Source: Eubacterium sp. (GTDB lineage Bacteria > Bacillota > Clostridia > Lachnospirales > Lachnospiraceae). From it: 64,000 bases of DNA. The notes under the pieces were generated by a model. It did no database searches. It saw nothing but the letters and a program-made list of their open reading frames with translations, and was not told where the DNA came from. The stretch is taken from NCBI GenBank assembly GCA_017634555.1, contig JAGBNF010000046.1:62001-126000 (forward strand), written 5' to 3'. Shown here in pieces: positions 56,057 through 64,000 of the stretch. How positions within the stretch are numbered: position 1 is the first letter of the stretch; every line of letters starts with the position of its first letter. The translations under genes were made by a program, and so were the position numbers.

Positions 56057-56547
56057 GAACAACACCTGAAGATAAAGAAGGAATCACTCTCCTCGGAAAC
56101 AGCAAAACGGTAATACCTGAAGGCTACTGTCCTGAGGTACTTGAAACATTTATCAATAAGCATCCGGAGAATGATTATTTTGTAAAGTTTAACTGTCCGG
56201 AATTTACCAGTCTCTGTCCTATCACGGGACAGCCTGATTTTGCGACAATATACATTTCCTATGTTCCTTCGGAAAGAATGGTTGAGAGTAAATCTCTCAA
56301 TCTCTATCTTTTCAGCTACAGGAATAACGGAGATTTCCATGAGGACTGTGTAAATAAGATAATGAAGGATCTGATAAAGCTTATGGATCCGAAATATATC
56401 GAGGTATGGGGAAAGTTCACTCCGCGAGGAGGAATATCCATTGACCCTTACTGTAATTACGGAAAGTCGGGTACAAAGTGGGAAGAGGTTGCATGGAAGA
56501 GACTGACCGAGCACGATATGTATCCCGAAAAAGTAGATAATCGGTAA
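56053..56547 (+). CDS. queF: NADPH-dependent 7-cyano-7-deazaguanine reductase
   Basis: QueF reduces preQ0 to preQ1 in queuosine biosynthesis. The unimodular 164-residue form shows the thioimide-forming Cys in [14 protein letters not shown], the family QueF motif [20 protein letters not shown], and a final [15 protein letters not shown]. The start overlaps the addA stop (ATGA), with GAGG upstream. The preQ0-forming genes (queD, queE, queC, folE) are not in the window, but queH is at 62406. Confidence 0.95.
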   Translation: MRTTPEDKEGITLLGNSKTVIPEGYCPEVLETFINKHPENDYFVKFNCPEFTSLCPITGQPDFATIYISYVPSERMVESKSLNLYLFSYRNNGDFHEDCVNKIMKDLIKLMDPKYIEVWGKFTPRGGISIDPYCNYGKSGTKWEEVAWKRLTEHDMYPEKVDNR

Positions 56548-56611
56548 GTGTTTAAGTGACTCAGTCACAGAATGAGAATTTATTACCGATGAAGAGGAGT
56601 TAAGTTTAGCA

Positions 56612-57916
56612 ATGACAAAGCAGGAAGCTGAAAATTATATTAGTGATATTCCGAGATTTGCGGATAAGACAGGGCCGGAAAATACCGAGAGGCTGATGAA
56701 GATACTCGGAAATCCGGAGAAGCAGGCCAAGACCGTACATGTTGCCGGAACAAACGGCAAGGGGTCGGTATCCAGAATGATGAGCCTTTTACTTACAGAG
56801 GCAGGCTTTAAGACAGGACTTTTTATATCACCGCACCTTGTCCGTATTAATGAGAGAATATCGGTTCAGGGCGAAGATATCAGTGACGATGATTTCGGCC
56901 GTATCTTTGATATAGTTAAGGAAGCATCGGATACTCTTGTAAAGGAGGGAGGAAGCCATCCTGCATATTTCGAATTCCTGTTCGCTATGGGTGCGGTATA
57001 TTTTGCAGAACAAAAATGTGATTATGTCGTATATGAGACAGGGCTCGGTGGAAGACTTGATGCCACAAACTGCATCGAACCATGCATGACAGCCATCACC
57101 GAGATAGGCTTCGATCACATGCAGTATCTGGGCGACACCATAGAGAAGATCGCAGGAGAAAAGGCAGGCATTATCAAGAAGGGAATTCCTCTCGTTTACC
57201 ATACGGGAAGAGTTTCGGCAAATAAGGTACTCGAGCATACCGCAAGAGAGAAGGGCTGCCCCGCATTTAATGCGTGCTGGACAAATATAGATATTAAAGA
57301 AGAAAATAAGGGAAAGATTGATTTTTCACTTGATACCAGATATTATACATACGATAATCTGGTACTTGAGGCGGCACCGCGTTATCAGACAAGAAATGCA
57401 GCAACCGCTGTATATATGTTTGACAGACTTTTCCATGGATGGGATGTCTCGAAGAAAAATGAGATCATTCGTAAAGGGCTGGAACGTTTCAGAATGGCCG
57501 GAAGGTTCCAGTATCTGAAGGAAAATGTTATACTGGACGGAGCTCATAATGAGGATGCGGTGAACGAGCTGATAGATTCACTGAGATCCAGATATTCGAG
57601 CTTCAGAAGTCTTAAGAAGAAACTCCTTTTTGCTATCGCATCCGATAAGGATTATGAAAAGGTTATAAATGAAATGGCATTCGGCATCAGACCTGAAAAG
57701 GTATATATCACCGAGCTTTCATCGGGAAGAAGGCTGAACAAGCAGATTGCCGAGGAGAGTTTTAAGAGTAAGCTTGGAGACAAGGTGACGGTCAGCTGCT
57801 ATGATGTGGCTGCTGAGGCTTATAAGGCGGCCCTTGCCGAGCTTAAGGATGACGAGTTATTGATTGTTACGGGTTCCCTGTATCTTGCAGGAGAACTGCT
57901 TAGTCAGGAGAATTAA
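56612..57916 (+). CDS. folC: Folylpolyglutamate synthase / dihydrofolate synthase
   Basis: Mur-ligase-superfamily enzyme adding glutamate to dihydropteroate and folates, 434 residues. Its P-loop is VAGTNGKGSVSRM. The SPHLVRINERI omega-loop segment, ETGLGGRLDATN and the C-terminal ILDGAHN motif are present. GAGGAG precedes the ATG at 56612. A 49-codon gene starts 2 bases after its stop. Confidence 0.95.
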   Translation: MTKQEAENYISDIPRFADKTGPENTERLMKILGNPEKQAKTVHVAGTNGKGSVSRMMSLLLTEAGFKTGLFISPHLVRINERISVQGEDISDDDFGRIFDIVKEASDTLVKEGGSHPAYFEFLFAMGAVYFAEQKCDYVVYETGLGGRLDATNCIEPCMTAITEIGFDHMQYLGDTIEKIAGEKAGIIKKGIPLVYHTGRVSANKVLEHTAREKGCPAFNACWTNIDIKEENKGKIDFSLDTRYYTYDNLVLEAAPRYQTRNAATAVYMFDRLFHGWDVSKKNEIIRKGLERFRMAGRFQYLKENVILDGAHNEDAVNELIDSLRSRYSSFRSLKKKLLFAIASDKDYEKVINEMAFGIRPEKVYITELSSGRRLNKQIAEESFKSKLGDKVTVSCYDVAAEAYKAALAELKDDELLIVTGSLYLAGELLSQEN

Positions 57917-57918
57917 TT

Positions 57919-58068
57919 ATGATAGATTTTGATGAAGAACTTAAGAGATTTTCGCCAAGCCTGGAGGTTAGTCAGGCAGAAGAAGATATATACAGTAATG
58001 ACCTTAAGGATATTACGGATATAGTTCTTCAGATGACAGAGAACCTGAGAGGAACCGAAAGGACTTAA
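57919..58068 (+). CDS. Small acidic protein, 49 residues, unknown
   Basis: A short frame starting at ATG 57919 with AGGAG 8 bases upstream and ending at TAA 58068. It sits exactly between folC (2-base gap) and the TPR gene (2-base gap). The product is acidic and helical-looking (MIDFDEELKRF at its start, NLRGTERT at its end). Good ribosome site, tight packing and neighbour-like codon use argue that it is real. I recognise no family. Confidence 0.78.
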   Translation: MIDFDEELKRFSPSLEVSQAEEDIYSNDLKDITDIVLQMTENLRGTERT

Positions 58069-58070
58069 TT

Positions 58071-59357
58071 ATGGCAGAAAGAAGACTGTGCAGCTACTGC
58101 GGCAAGCCGGTCGGAGCGGGAGGATACTGCACATCCTGCAGGCTTCATCAGGACTTTCTTGCCAAGGCGGGAAATACATCGCTGTACTATTATAATATAG
58201 GTCTGGACAGAGCCAGACTTCATGATCTTTCCGGAGCTCTCGATTCGCTTAAGATGTCTCTCAGATATAATAAGACAAATGTGAATTCGCGTAACCTGAT
58301 AGGCCTTATCTATTATCAGATGGGTGAGACGGTTCAGGCTCTTTCACATTGGGTTCTCAGCGTAAACTATACTACGATAGATAATCCGGCAGTGAAGTAT
58401 CTGAAGGAGCTAAGGGATAATCCGAAAACTCTTCAGGAGAGTGATGAGATAGCACGCGGATTTAATCAGGCACTTCAGCAGGCGGCGGCTCATGAATTTG
58501 ATCTTGCTATGATACAGCTTCATAAATGTATCACCGGAAATGATCATTTTATAAAGGCATATCTGCTTCTTGCACTCATTTGCTTTGAGACAAAAAGAAG
58601 TGCTGAGGCGAAGAAATATCTGGCACACGTACTTTCGATAGATAAGGGTAATCCGTCCGCGCTGCATTTCCTGAGGGAAATGGGTGAGGACAGCGAGAGC
58701 GTGGAAAGCCTTATAGAGAAGGATTCGTCAGAGTCTGCAGAGGCAGGCGGAGATGTATTTGATTATTACGGAATGGAAGAGACGAAGGGAAGACCTGCAA
58801 GAAAGGTTACTCCTGAGAAGAAGGAAAAGCAGAGAGTGAGAGTCAGAAGCTCGAACGAGCAGACGCTTATCAAATATGCTAACTTCTATATGCTGGCCGG
58901 TATCATTATCGGTGCATGCGTTTTCTATTTCCTTATTGCTCCGGGCATCAAGAAGGAGTATCTTGATAAGATAAATGAGATGGATCGTACCTACAGCAGT
59001 ACCATCGCATCGAGAAACTCGGAGATAGATAATCTGAATCTTATCGCAAAGACCGCTGAGGAAAAGGCGGCTGTTCTCGAGGAACGCGAGGAGGGCTATC
59101 AGAATACGATAGAAAAACAGCGTGATGAGATACAGACGCTGAAGGAAGCTGTAGAGGCAGGCGGCGGAGAGGTTTATGTCGAAATCGACGAGTCTGAGGA
59201 ACCGGATGAAACGGGAGAGGGCGAAGAGCCTGTAGAGGTTGGTTCGGGTGTCGGACACAATATAGGGCAGGTTGTAAATGCCGCTGCTGAAAGAAATAAT
59301 GAGAATGTAAGAGGAATTTCCAGAGATGATATTGAAATGCTTATTCAGGGTGAGTAA
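58071..59357 (+). CDS. Zinc-ribbon / TPR / membrane / coiled-coil protein
   Basis: 428 residues with a clear order. An N-terminal four-Cys ribbon (CSYCGKPVGAGGYCTSC) is followed by TPR-like helical repeats (about 35-215). A charged linker and one transmembrane helix (about 268-290) come next, then an extracytoplasmic coiled coil (about 295-360) and an acidic tail. The TPR part should be cytoplasmic. Such proteins often scaffold envelope or division complexes, but no specific role is visible. AAAGGA precedes the ATG, 2 bases after the small gene. Confidence 0.8.
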   Translation: MAERRLCSYCGKPVGAGGYCTSCRLHQDFLAKAGNTSLYYYNIGLDRARLHDLSGALDSLKMSLRYNKTNVNSRNLIGLIYYQMGETVQALSHWVLSVNYTTIDNPAVKYLKELRDNPKTLQESDEIARGFNQALQQAAAHEFDLAMIQLHKCITGNDHFIKAYLLLALICFETKRSAEAKKYLAHVLSIDKGNPSALHFLREMGEDSESVESLIEKDSSESAEAGGDVFDYYGMEETKGRPARKVTPEKKEKQRVRVRSSNEQTLIKYANFYMLAGIIIGACVFYFLIAPGIKKEYLDKINEMDRTYSSTIASRNSEIDNLNLIAKTAEEKAAVLEEREEGYQNTIEKQRDEIQTLKEAVEAGGGEVYVEIDESEEPDETGEGEEPVEVGSGVGHNIGQVVNAAAERNNENVRGISRDDIEMLIQGE

Positions 59358-59388
59358 GCAGAGATGATCTTTGGATGGAGGAATTTGA

Positions 59389-59964
59389 ATGGGTGCTAAC
59401 GGATCTTTTAAAGATTTTTTGAAGAAGAACAGCAAGACACTTGTTGTTCCGGTGATACTTATTGTTATCGGACTTTTTATGATCTTTCATCCGATAGGAT
59501 GGGTAAAGCTTATAGTTAAGATAGTTGGAATACTTTTCGTAGCAGCAGGAGTTCTGCTGGGATGCTCAACTATTTCAAAGATAGGTTCACCGACTATGAT
59601 GCTTGCGATCATTCTGGTGCTGCTCGGCATCATATGCCTTGCTCTGTCTGACAGAGTTGCGGATTTCATACTTATCGTTATCGGTATAAGTATGATCGTA
59701 AATGCGGTTATCAGTATTCATGATGCATATATAGTAAAGGGAAAGAGCGATCATTTCATCGAGTATATAATAAATGATATCGTATCTCTCGTAATAGGTA
59801 TCGTTCTTATCTTTGTTCCTCAGGGACTTGAGGGTGCAATTGCCATTACTATAGGCGTTGTTCTCTGTGTGATCGGAGTATCAAATGTAATTACAGTATT
59901 CAGAGTTTTCCGCGACGGCGGAAGATATATAGACGACGGATCGGATGTTGTCTGGGAGGAGTAA
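59389..59964 (+). CDS. DUF308/HdeD-like membrane protein
   Basis: 191 residues with six predicted transmembrane helices arranged in three hairpins, each with the repeated pattern VILIVIGLFMI...GILFVAAGVLL typical of DUF308 (HdeD-like). A short cytoplasmic N-terminus and C-terminus flank them. Known relatives include the E. coli acid-resistance protein HdeD; function here is unknown. GGAGG precedes the ATG. Confidence 0.85.
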   Translation: MGANGSFKDFLKKNSKTLVVPVILIVIGLFMIFHPIGWVKLIVKIVGILFVAAGVLLGCSTISKIGSPTMMLAIILVLLGIICLALSDRVADFILIVIGISMIVNAVISIHDAYIVKGKSDHFIEYIINDIVSLVIGIVLIFVPQGLEGAIAITIGVVLCVIGVSNVITVFRVFRDGGRYIDDGSDVVWEE

Positions 59965-59967
59965 GAC

Positions 59968-60441
59968 TTGAGAGTAGGAATGGGATATGATGTACATCGC
60001 CTTGTACCGGACAGAAAGCTGATCCTTGGCGGTGTAGAGATAGATTATGAATTGGGACTGCTGGGACACTCGGATGCCGACTGTCTGACGCATGCCATAA
60101 TGGATTCAATTCTCGGAGCTGCAGCAATGGGAGATATAGGAAAGCATTTTCCTGATACAGATCCAAAGTATGCCGGTGCCGACAGTATGGTGCTGATGGG
60201 AGTTGTCCGCAATATGATCGCAGAAGCGGGATATCGCATAGGAAATGTGGACGCAACGATAATTGCCCAGAAGCCGAAGATGGCTCCTTATATTCAGGAA
60301 ATGAGGGAGCGTATAGCCGAGGTTCTCGGTGTGGAAATATCAAGGATTAATGTGAAGGCAACGACAGAAGAAGGACTTGGCTTTACGGGAGAAGGTCTCG
60401 GAATAACATGTCAGTCGATTGCTCTTTTAGAGGAGATATAG
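59968..60441 (+). CDS. ispF: 2-C-methyl-D-erythritol 2,4-cyclodiphosphate synthase
   Basis: IspF makes the cyclodiphosphate intermediate of the MEP isoprenoid pathway. It has the metal-binding GYDVHRL at the N-terminus, the signature [19 protein letters not shown] and [11 protein letters not shown], and the C-terminal [15 protein letters not shown]. Length (157) is exact. The start is TTG at 59968, with GGAGGAG upstream at the end of the DUF308 gene. Confidence 0.96.
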   Translation: MRVGMGYDVHRLVPDRKLILGGVEIDYELGLLGHSDADCLTHAIMDSILGAAAMGDIGKHFPDTDPKYAGADSMVLMGVVRNMIAEAGYRIGNVDATIIAQKPKMAPYIQEMRERIAEVLGVEISRINVKATTEEGLGFTGEGLGITCQSIALLEEI

Positions 60442-60442
60442 A

Positions 60443-61447
60443 GTGATCAGGTTATCTGATAAGTCCCCATCCGAAATAGCGGAGATGAAGATTCTTTGGA
60501 AAGAATACTTCGGAGACAGTGATGGATTTATAGATTTTTATTTTGATAAGATATGTGCCGGAAACAAGATTGTGGTTATGAGAGAGGATGGAATCCTTAC
60601 GGGAATGCTTCATCTTAATCCATATGTGTTTTCGAGAGATGGTAAGGAAATTATAAGAACCTACTATGTAGTCGGAGTTATGGTCCGTGAAGGCTACAGG
60701 AATCAGGGACGAATGAAAAAAATGTTTGATTATGCATATTCCGTACTCAGTTCGGAGCGTATCAAATTCATTTATCTCTGGCCTCCAAATGAAGCATATT
60801 ATAACGGAGTGGGTTTCGGCACAGTATCGCAGATGGTTGATATAATATTTAAGAAGGAAGATCTGGAGCTTCTCAGAGATGAGATGGTCACTTCGAAAAG
60901 TGATGTTGAATTCGGAAAGATGATAAGAAATCTTATCATGCCGTTATATTCAGCCGACAATATCAATGCGATGGTTTCGGAGCTTTGCAGTGAAGGAGGA
61001 AGCTTCAACTGTCTTGAGAAAAGAGGAACCATTCAGGGATGCTATTCCATTTTAAGAAACGGAAATGTCCTGGAGGTCGATCATATCGTACCGTATTTCG
61101 GTCTCAGAGAATATATGGGAAGGCTGTTCGACAGCATCGAGGAAACACTCAGCAGTATTGAAGCTGAGGAGGTCGAATATGATTCGGTTGAGATCAGCGA
61201 TGATATAACTGATACCGAAAATAATGTCTTGAATGACATCGAAATTGATGGTGCGAGTGATATTGAAAGCATCGATGAGGATTCATCGATAAAATATATA
61301 AAACTGACTATGGACTACAGGATCATGCAGTGTTTCAAGCATACGCTGGATATGAATCAGGTAAGCTTGTCGAGAAAATATATGGTTGCGGCACTTGAAG
61401 AGCTGCCGTTTGATCCGGGAAATCTTTTATTCAGTGAGATCGTGTAG
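60443..61447 (+). CDS. GNAT family N-acetyltransferase (Eis-like)
   Basis: 334 residues. The N-terminal half is a GNAT domain with the acetyl-CoA motif VVGVMVREGYRNQGRMKKMF (V-x-x-x-Y-R-x-x-G-x form) and later YYNGVGF. The C-terminal half contains a second, less clear domain with an acidic insertion of about 225-275 (rich in Glu, Asp, Ser). The layout recalls Eis-type two-domain enzymes. GTG start at 60443 with GAGGAG upstream, 1 base after the ispF stop. Substrate unknown. Confidence 0.87.
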   Translation: MIRLSDKSPSEIAEMKILWKEYFGDSDGFIDFYFDKICAGNKIVVMREDGILTGMLHLNPYVFSRDGKEIIRTYYVVGVMVREGYRNQGRMKKMFDYAYSVLSSERIKFIYLWPPNEAYYNGVGFGTVSQMVDIIFKKEDLELLRDEMVTSKSDVEFGKMIRNLIMPLYSADNINAMVSELCSEGGSFNCLEKRGTIQGCYSILRNGNVLEVDHIVPYFGLREYMGRLFDSIEETLSSIEAEEVEYDSVEISDDITDTENNVLNDIEIDGASDIESIDEDSSIKYIKLTMDYRIMQCFKHTLDMNQVSLSRKYMVAALEELPFDPGNLLFSEIV

Positions 61448-61480
61448 TTAAAATACAGTTAAGTTAATGGAGGAAAAATC

Positions 61481-62002
61481 ATGACAATGGACAGAATGAA
61501 CGAGAGGGTTGTTGAAGCAAAGGCAGAAACGAAAACATTTTTCGGACTGATCGGAGCAGCACTTATGATATTTGTCGGAGCGTTTGTTACTATTTTTATT
61601 CCGTACGGAGGAATAGTCGGTGCCATTATCGCAATGACAGGTGTTTATATTTTCATATATGCTAAGGAAGGTCTGAAGCTTGAGTATGAATATACACTTA
61701 CAAACGGTGATATCGATGTTGCCAAGATCATGGCAAAAAGCCGTCGTAAGGATGTCCTCAGTATTTCAGCAAGCAACATCACATATATGGATTATGCTGA
61801 TTCGGACAGAGTAAAGAATGATCTTGAAGTAAAGAAGGGTCAGGTTAAGGTTAACAGATTTTCGGGAATCTCTGAGGATGGAAAGGATGTTGCAATCTAT
61901 TCAACAGAGGGAAACAAGGAATCTATTTCAATTTTTAACTTTGATGACAAATGTATCGGTCATATGAAGGAAGTTCTGAAAATTAAGAGTGCTATAAAGT
62001 AA
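61481..62002 (+). CDS. DUF6106-like membrane protein
   Basis: 173 residues with two transmembrane helices (about 20-40 and 45-62), then a cytoplasmic PH-like beta-rich domain beginning LEYEYTLTNGDIDVAKI. This matches my recollection of DUF6106, a Lachnospiraceae/Clostridia family of unknown function. GGAGG precedes the ATG at 61481. It ends at a bidirectional terminator. Confidence 0.82.
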   Translation: MTMDRMNERVVEAKAETKTFFGLIGAALMIFVGAFVTIFIPYGGIVGAIIAMTGVYIFIYAKEGLKLEYEYTLTNGDIDVAKIMAKSRRKDVLSISASNITYMDYADSDRVKNDLEVKKGQVKVNRFSGISEDGKDVAIYSTEGNKESISIFNFDDKCIGHMKEVLKIKSAIK

Positions 62003-62037
62003 AAAAATGTGACAGCCATTGGCTGTCACATTCGATT
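62003..62037. terminator. Bidirectional intrinsic terminator
   Basis: TGTGACAGCC pairs with GGCTGTCACA (62008-62017 with 62021-62030) around ATT. Seven A on the left give a perfect T tract on the minus strand for the gene at 62057-62290; the plus-strand tract (TTCGATTT) is weaker. Confidence 0.85.
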
Positions 62038-62056
62038 TATACATATATCAGAATTA

Positions 62057-62290
62057 TCAAGGTTCAAGCGGAATCATTTTGAGACCTTTATACAGCTTTG
62101 TATACATGCTCTTTTCATCCTTGTAAAGGAAATAACCGCGGGACCCATCACGAATGATATAGGCATATTTGTTCTTTTGGACGTTCATATATAACACTTC
62201 ATCAACATTAAGCTCTTCAGCCTTAATCTTGGCAGTGTATATATTTACGGGTTCAAGTTTGTACTTCTTTACAGCCTGTTCTACCGTCAT
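62057..62290 (-). CDS. Small protein of unknown function, 77 residues
   Basis: I recognise no family. The start is MTVEQAVKKYKLEP and the end KGLKMIPLEP; it is mixed alpha/beta-looking, with no membrane segment or Cys. GGAGGGG precedes the ATG at 62290, and a GTG at 62308 overlaps that site. A near-consensus promoter and a strong terminator show it is an independent transcription unit, so it is almost certainly expressed. Confidence 0.85.
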   Translation of the reverse strand: MTVEQAVKKYKLEPVNIYTAKIKAEELNVDEVLYMNVQKNKYAYIIRDGSRGYFLYKDEKSMYTKLYKGLKMIPLEP

Positions 62291-62332
62291 GCAAAACCCC
62301 TCCTTCACCCCAACAATGAATACCTTAAATTC

Positions 62333-62361
62333 AGTATATTGTAAATAATGTGTAAAGTCAA
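62333..62361 (-). promoter_or_regulatory. Sigma-A promoter of the 77-residue gene
   Basis: On the minus strand, TTGACT (62356-62361), a 17-base spacer and TATACT (62333-62338). Confidence 0.85.
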
Positions 62362-62405
62362 CGTAAAAAGTCTGACATTTTAGATTGGATAATAAAGGTT
62401 CGAAA

Positions 62406-63095
62406 ATGGATAAAGATAAGGAAATAAATCTGAAAAACGGAAACTATTATTTACTGTTTGAAAAGCAGGTAAAAGAGGCTTCGGAATGCTCCGAAAAGCC
62501 TAAGCTTCTCATGCATGCCTGCTGCTGTCCGTGCAGCTCACACTGCATCGAACTGCTGGCAGAGGTTTTTGATATAACGATCTTTTTCTACAATCCGAAC
62601 ATTGATGAAAAGGAAGAATATGATAAGAGATACGGCGAGCTTATAAGGCTTACGGAAGAAGCAGATTTTGCAAAAAATGTATCCCTTGTTTACGGCGATT
62701 ATGAGCCGGAGAAGTTTTATGAAATGGCAAGGGGCAGAGAGAATCTTCCGGAAAGATCGGAGAGATGTTACGACTGCTACAGGATGCGTCTTGAGAAGAC
62801 TGTGGATTATGCAGTAAAGAATCATTATGATTTCTTCACCACAACGTTGTCTATCAGTCCTTATAAAAATGCGGACTGGATCAATGAGATTGGTATAAGG
62901 CTCGAGAATGAACTGGCTGAGAAAACGGATAATGAGGATTATCCCAAATTTCTCTTCAGCGATTTTAAGAAGAAGAACGGATATAAAAGATCCATAGAGC
63001 TTTCCAAGGAATATGGGTTGTATCGTCAGGACTACTGCGGCTGTATATTTTCAAAGGCAGAAAGAGACAGAAAAAAGGCCGAAGAAAGCGGATAA
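62406..63095 (+). CDS. queH: Epoxyqueuosine reductase QueH
   Basis: QueH (former DUF208) reduces epoxyqueuosine to queuosine in tRNA, the cobalamin-independent alternative to QueG. The family's adjacent Cys pair and neighbouring Cys are in HACCCPCSSHC, the second Cys pair is in RCYDCYRMRLEKT, and a late CGC closes the protein, giving the iron-sulfur and metal ligands. Length is about 229. The ATG at 62406 follows AAAGG; the TTG at 62385 is less likely. It completes the last step of the pathway whose QueF is encoded at 56053. Confidence 0.93.
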   Translation: MDKDKEINLKNGNYYLLFEKQVKEASECSEKPKLLMHACCCPCSSHCIELLAEVFDITIFFYNPNIDEKEEYDKRYGELIRLTEEADFAKNVSLVYGDYEPEKFYEMARGRENLPERSERCYDCYRMRLEKTVDYAVKNHYDFFTTTLSISPYKNADWINEIGIRLENELAEKTDNEDYPKFLFSDFKKKNGYKRSIELSKEYGLYRQDYCGCIFSKAERDRKKAEESG

Positions 63096-63110
63096 TCCGA
63101 CAAAACTAAC

Positions 63111-63192
63111 AAAATGCAAACTTATTGCAAATATATATTGACATAGCTAAATGCCGCTGTTATAATCTGAAAATGCAAATTGGATGCAAATT
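63111..63192 (+). promoter_or_regulatory. Consensus promoter flanked by paired TGCAAA repeats
   Basis: TTGACA (63138-63143), exactly 17 bases, and TATAAT (63161-63166) match the consensus perfectly. TGCAAA occurs in one orientation at 63115, 63126, 63174 and 63185. Each pair is spaced 11 bp; one pair lies upstream of -35, the other at the transcription start. This is a strong candidate for a metal- or signal-responsive operator of the lipoprotein gene. Confidence 0.8.
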
Positions 63193-63209
63193 ATAAGGCG
63201 GTATTTTTT

Positions 63210-64000
63210 ATGAAGTTATTTAAGCTTTTGAAAAATAAATATATGACAGCTGCTATGTTATCCGTATTATGCTTTATCCTATTTACAGGATGCGGAAGCA
63301 CCGATGCAATGGCTACAGTAGAGGCAAAGGAAAACGGTAAGGCGTACAGTATTGTATGCACAACCTACCCTCAATATGACTGGCTGCTGAATGTACTTGG
63401 AAGTCATGCGGATAATTACAGTGTATCGCTTCTTCTTGATAACGGAACAGATCTTCACAGCTATCAGCCGTCGGTTGACGATATAGCGCAGATTTCAAAT
63501 TCAGATCTCTTCATTTATGTCGGTGGAGAATCGGACGCATGGGTTGATGGAGTTCTGAAGACTGCAAACAATCCTGAGCTGAAGACCATCAATCTTCTTG
63601 AGAGTATAGGTGATTCTGCCGTGGCGGAAGAACTGAAGGAAGGTATGCAGGTTACCGAGGATGAAGAGGATGAAGAGGATGAGCATCATCATGAAGACAG
63701 CGATGAGGATGATCATGATGAGGAAGAAGGACATCATCATGATGACAGAGAGATAGAATATGATGAGCATATATGGCTTTCTCTTAAGAATGCCGAGGTA
63801 CTTACAGGAATCATAAGAGATGCTGTATGCGGCCTTGATCCGGAAAATGCGGATGATTATAAGAAGAATGCAGATGATTATATCAGCAGACTCGACGAGC
63901 TTGATAAGAAATATGAGGAAGCTGTAAGCTCTGCAAAAGATAAGACACTTATATTCTGTGACAGATTCCCGTTCAGATATATGGTAGAGGATTACGGACT
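63210..64000 (+). CDS. znuA: Zinc ABC transporter substrate-binding lipoprotein, 3' end outside window
   Basis: The reading frame starts at ATG 63210 (AAGGCGG site) and is still open at the right edge. The signal peptide ends in a lipobox LFTGC with lipid-modified Cys28. The mature part begins IVCTTYPQYDWLLNVLG, the cluster A-I binding-protein pattern, and contains DLHSYQPSVDDI. A long acidic/His-rich loop (about residues 148-180, including DEHHHED and EGHHHDD) and DEHIWLSL follow, as in ZnuA/AdcA zinc chaperone loops. It should capture zinc at the cell surface for a permease and ATPase lying beyond the window. Confidence 0.9.
   Translation, partial: MKLFKLLKNKYMTAAMLSVLCFILFTGCGSTDAMATVEAKENGKAYSIVCTTYPQYDWLLNVLGSHADNYSVSLLLDNGTDLHSYQPSVDDIAQISNSDLFIYVGGESDAWVDGVLKTANNPELKTINLLESIGDSAVAEELKEGMQVTEDEEDEEDEHHHEDSDEDDHDEEEGHHHDDREIEYDEHIWLSLKNAEVLTGIIRDAVCGLDPENADDYKKNADDYISRLDELDKKYEEAVSSAKDKTLIFCDRFPFRYMVEDYG

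Noticed and set aside
1-64000. Mobile elements, prophage, restriction or CRISPR systems
   Set aside because: No transposase, integrase, phage structural gene, methylase or regularly spaced repeat array was seen on either strand.

Overview
The window looks like a chromosomal segment of a Gram-positive anaerobe of the Clostridia, most likely Lachnospiraceae (a Butyrivibrio/Roseburia-type genome). This is inferred from moderate-to-low GC content, strong AGGAGG-type ribosome binding sites, frequent TTG/GTG starts, sigma-A promoters of TTGACA-17-TATAAT type, the large Firmicutes-type SRP RNA, AddAB rather than RecBCD, and several families I associate with Lachnospiraceae (DUF6320, DUF6020, DUF6106, membrane-anchored MurF). 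I see no rRNA, tRNA, insertion sequence, prophage or CRISPR array. Coding is dense and even in style throughout.

Layout. 1-2.7 kb: end of a cell-wall pair, membrane-anchored MurF ligase (5' end outside the window) and Ddl. 2.7-7.6 kb: a minus-strand run with an aminotransferase, MalQ, PlsC, an anchored coiled-coil protein and a CPBP protease, closed by a terminator shared with ddl. 7.7-11.5 kb: tatD, rsmA, tadA, the SRP RNA (ffs) with a near-consensus promoter, an HD-domain protein and an anchored protein. 11.5-13.2 kb (minus): murG and an orphan prepilin-like gene with a tandem-repeat leader. 13.4-20.5 kb: a TetR regulator with a two-domain flavodoxin-fold protein, then a two-component system next to a MacB/FtsX-type ABC exporter. 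20.5-27 kb: phosphohexomutase, then a TetR-RND efflux pair with two abutting palindromic operators. 27-31.6 kb: cinA C-terminal domain, dnaX-ebfC-recR and an unusual phosphofructokinase. 31.6-38 kb: a large exported protein, a LysA-type decarboxylase, and on the minus strand pepD and a YdcF/SanA-like protein.

38.1-45.5 kb: an accessory-looking operon with a small Cys-rich protein, a condensation-domain-like acyltransferase, a zinc-ribbon membrane protein (DUF6320) and an HSL-type esterase. A CbiK-like protein lacking all three expected chelatase residues, TrkA-TrkH potassium uptake and a third TetR regulator follow. 45.6-48.5 kb: a DUF6020 membrane protein and a minus-strand phosphoribosyltransferase-like protein without the acidic PRPP pair. 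48.5-64 kb: overlapping addB-addA-queF, folC, a 49-codon small gene, a zinc-ribbon/TPR/coiled-coil membrane protein, a DUF308-like membrane protein, ispF, a GNAT acetyltransferase, a DUF6106 protein, a small minus-strand gene, queH, and the first part of a ZnuA-type zinc-binding lipoprotein behind a perfect consensus promoter flanked by two pairs of TGCAAA repeats.

Most of the content is housekeeping. The strongest candidates for something little described are the acyltransferase/DUF6320/esterase operon, the degenerate CbiK-like protein beside it, the TGCAAA repeats at the zinc lipoprotein gene, the RND pump with a roughly 300-residue coiled-coil insertion, and the 12-bp-period repeats before the orphan pilin-like gene. 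All functional calls come from reading motifs by eye; no database search was run.
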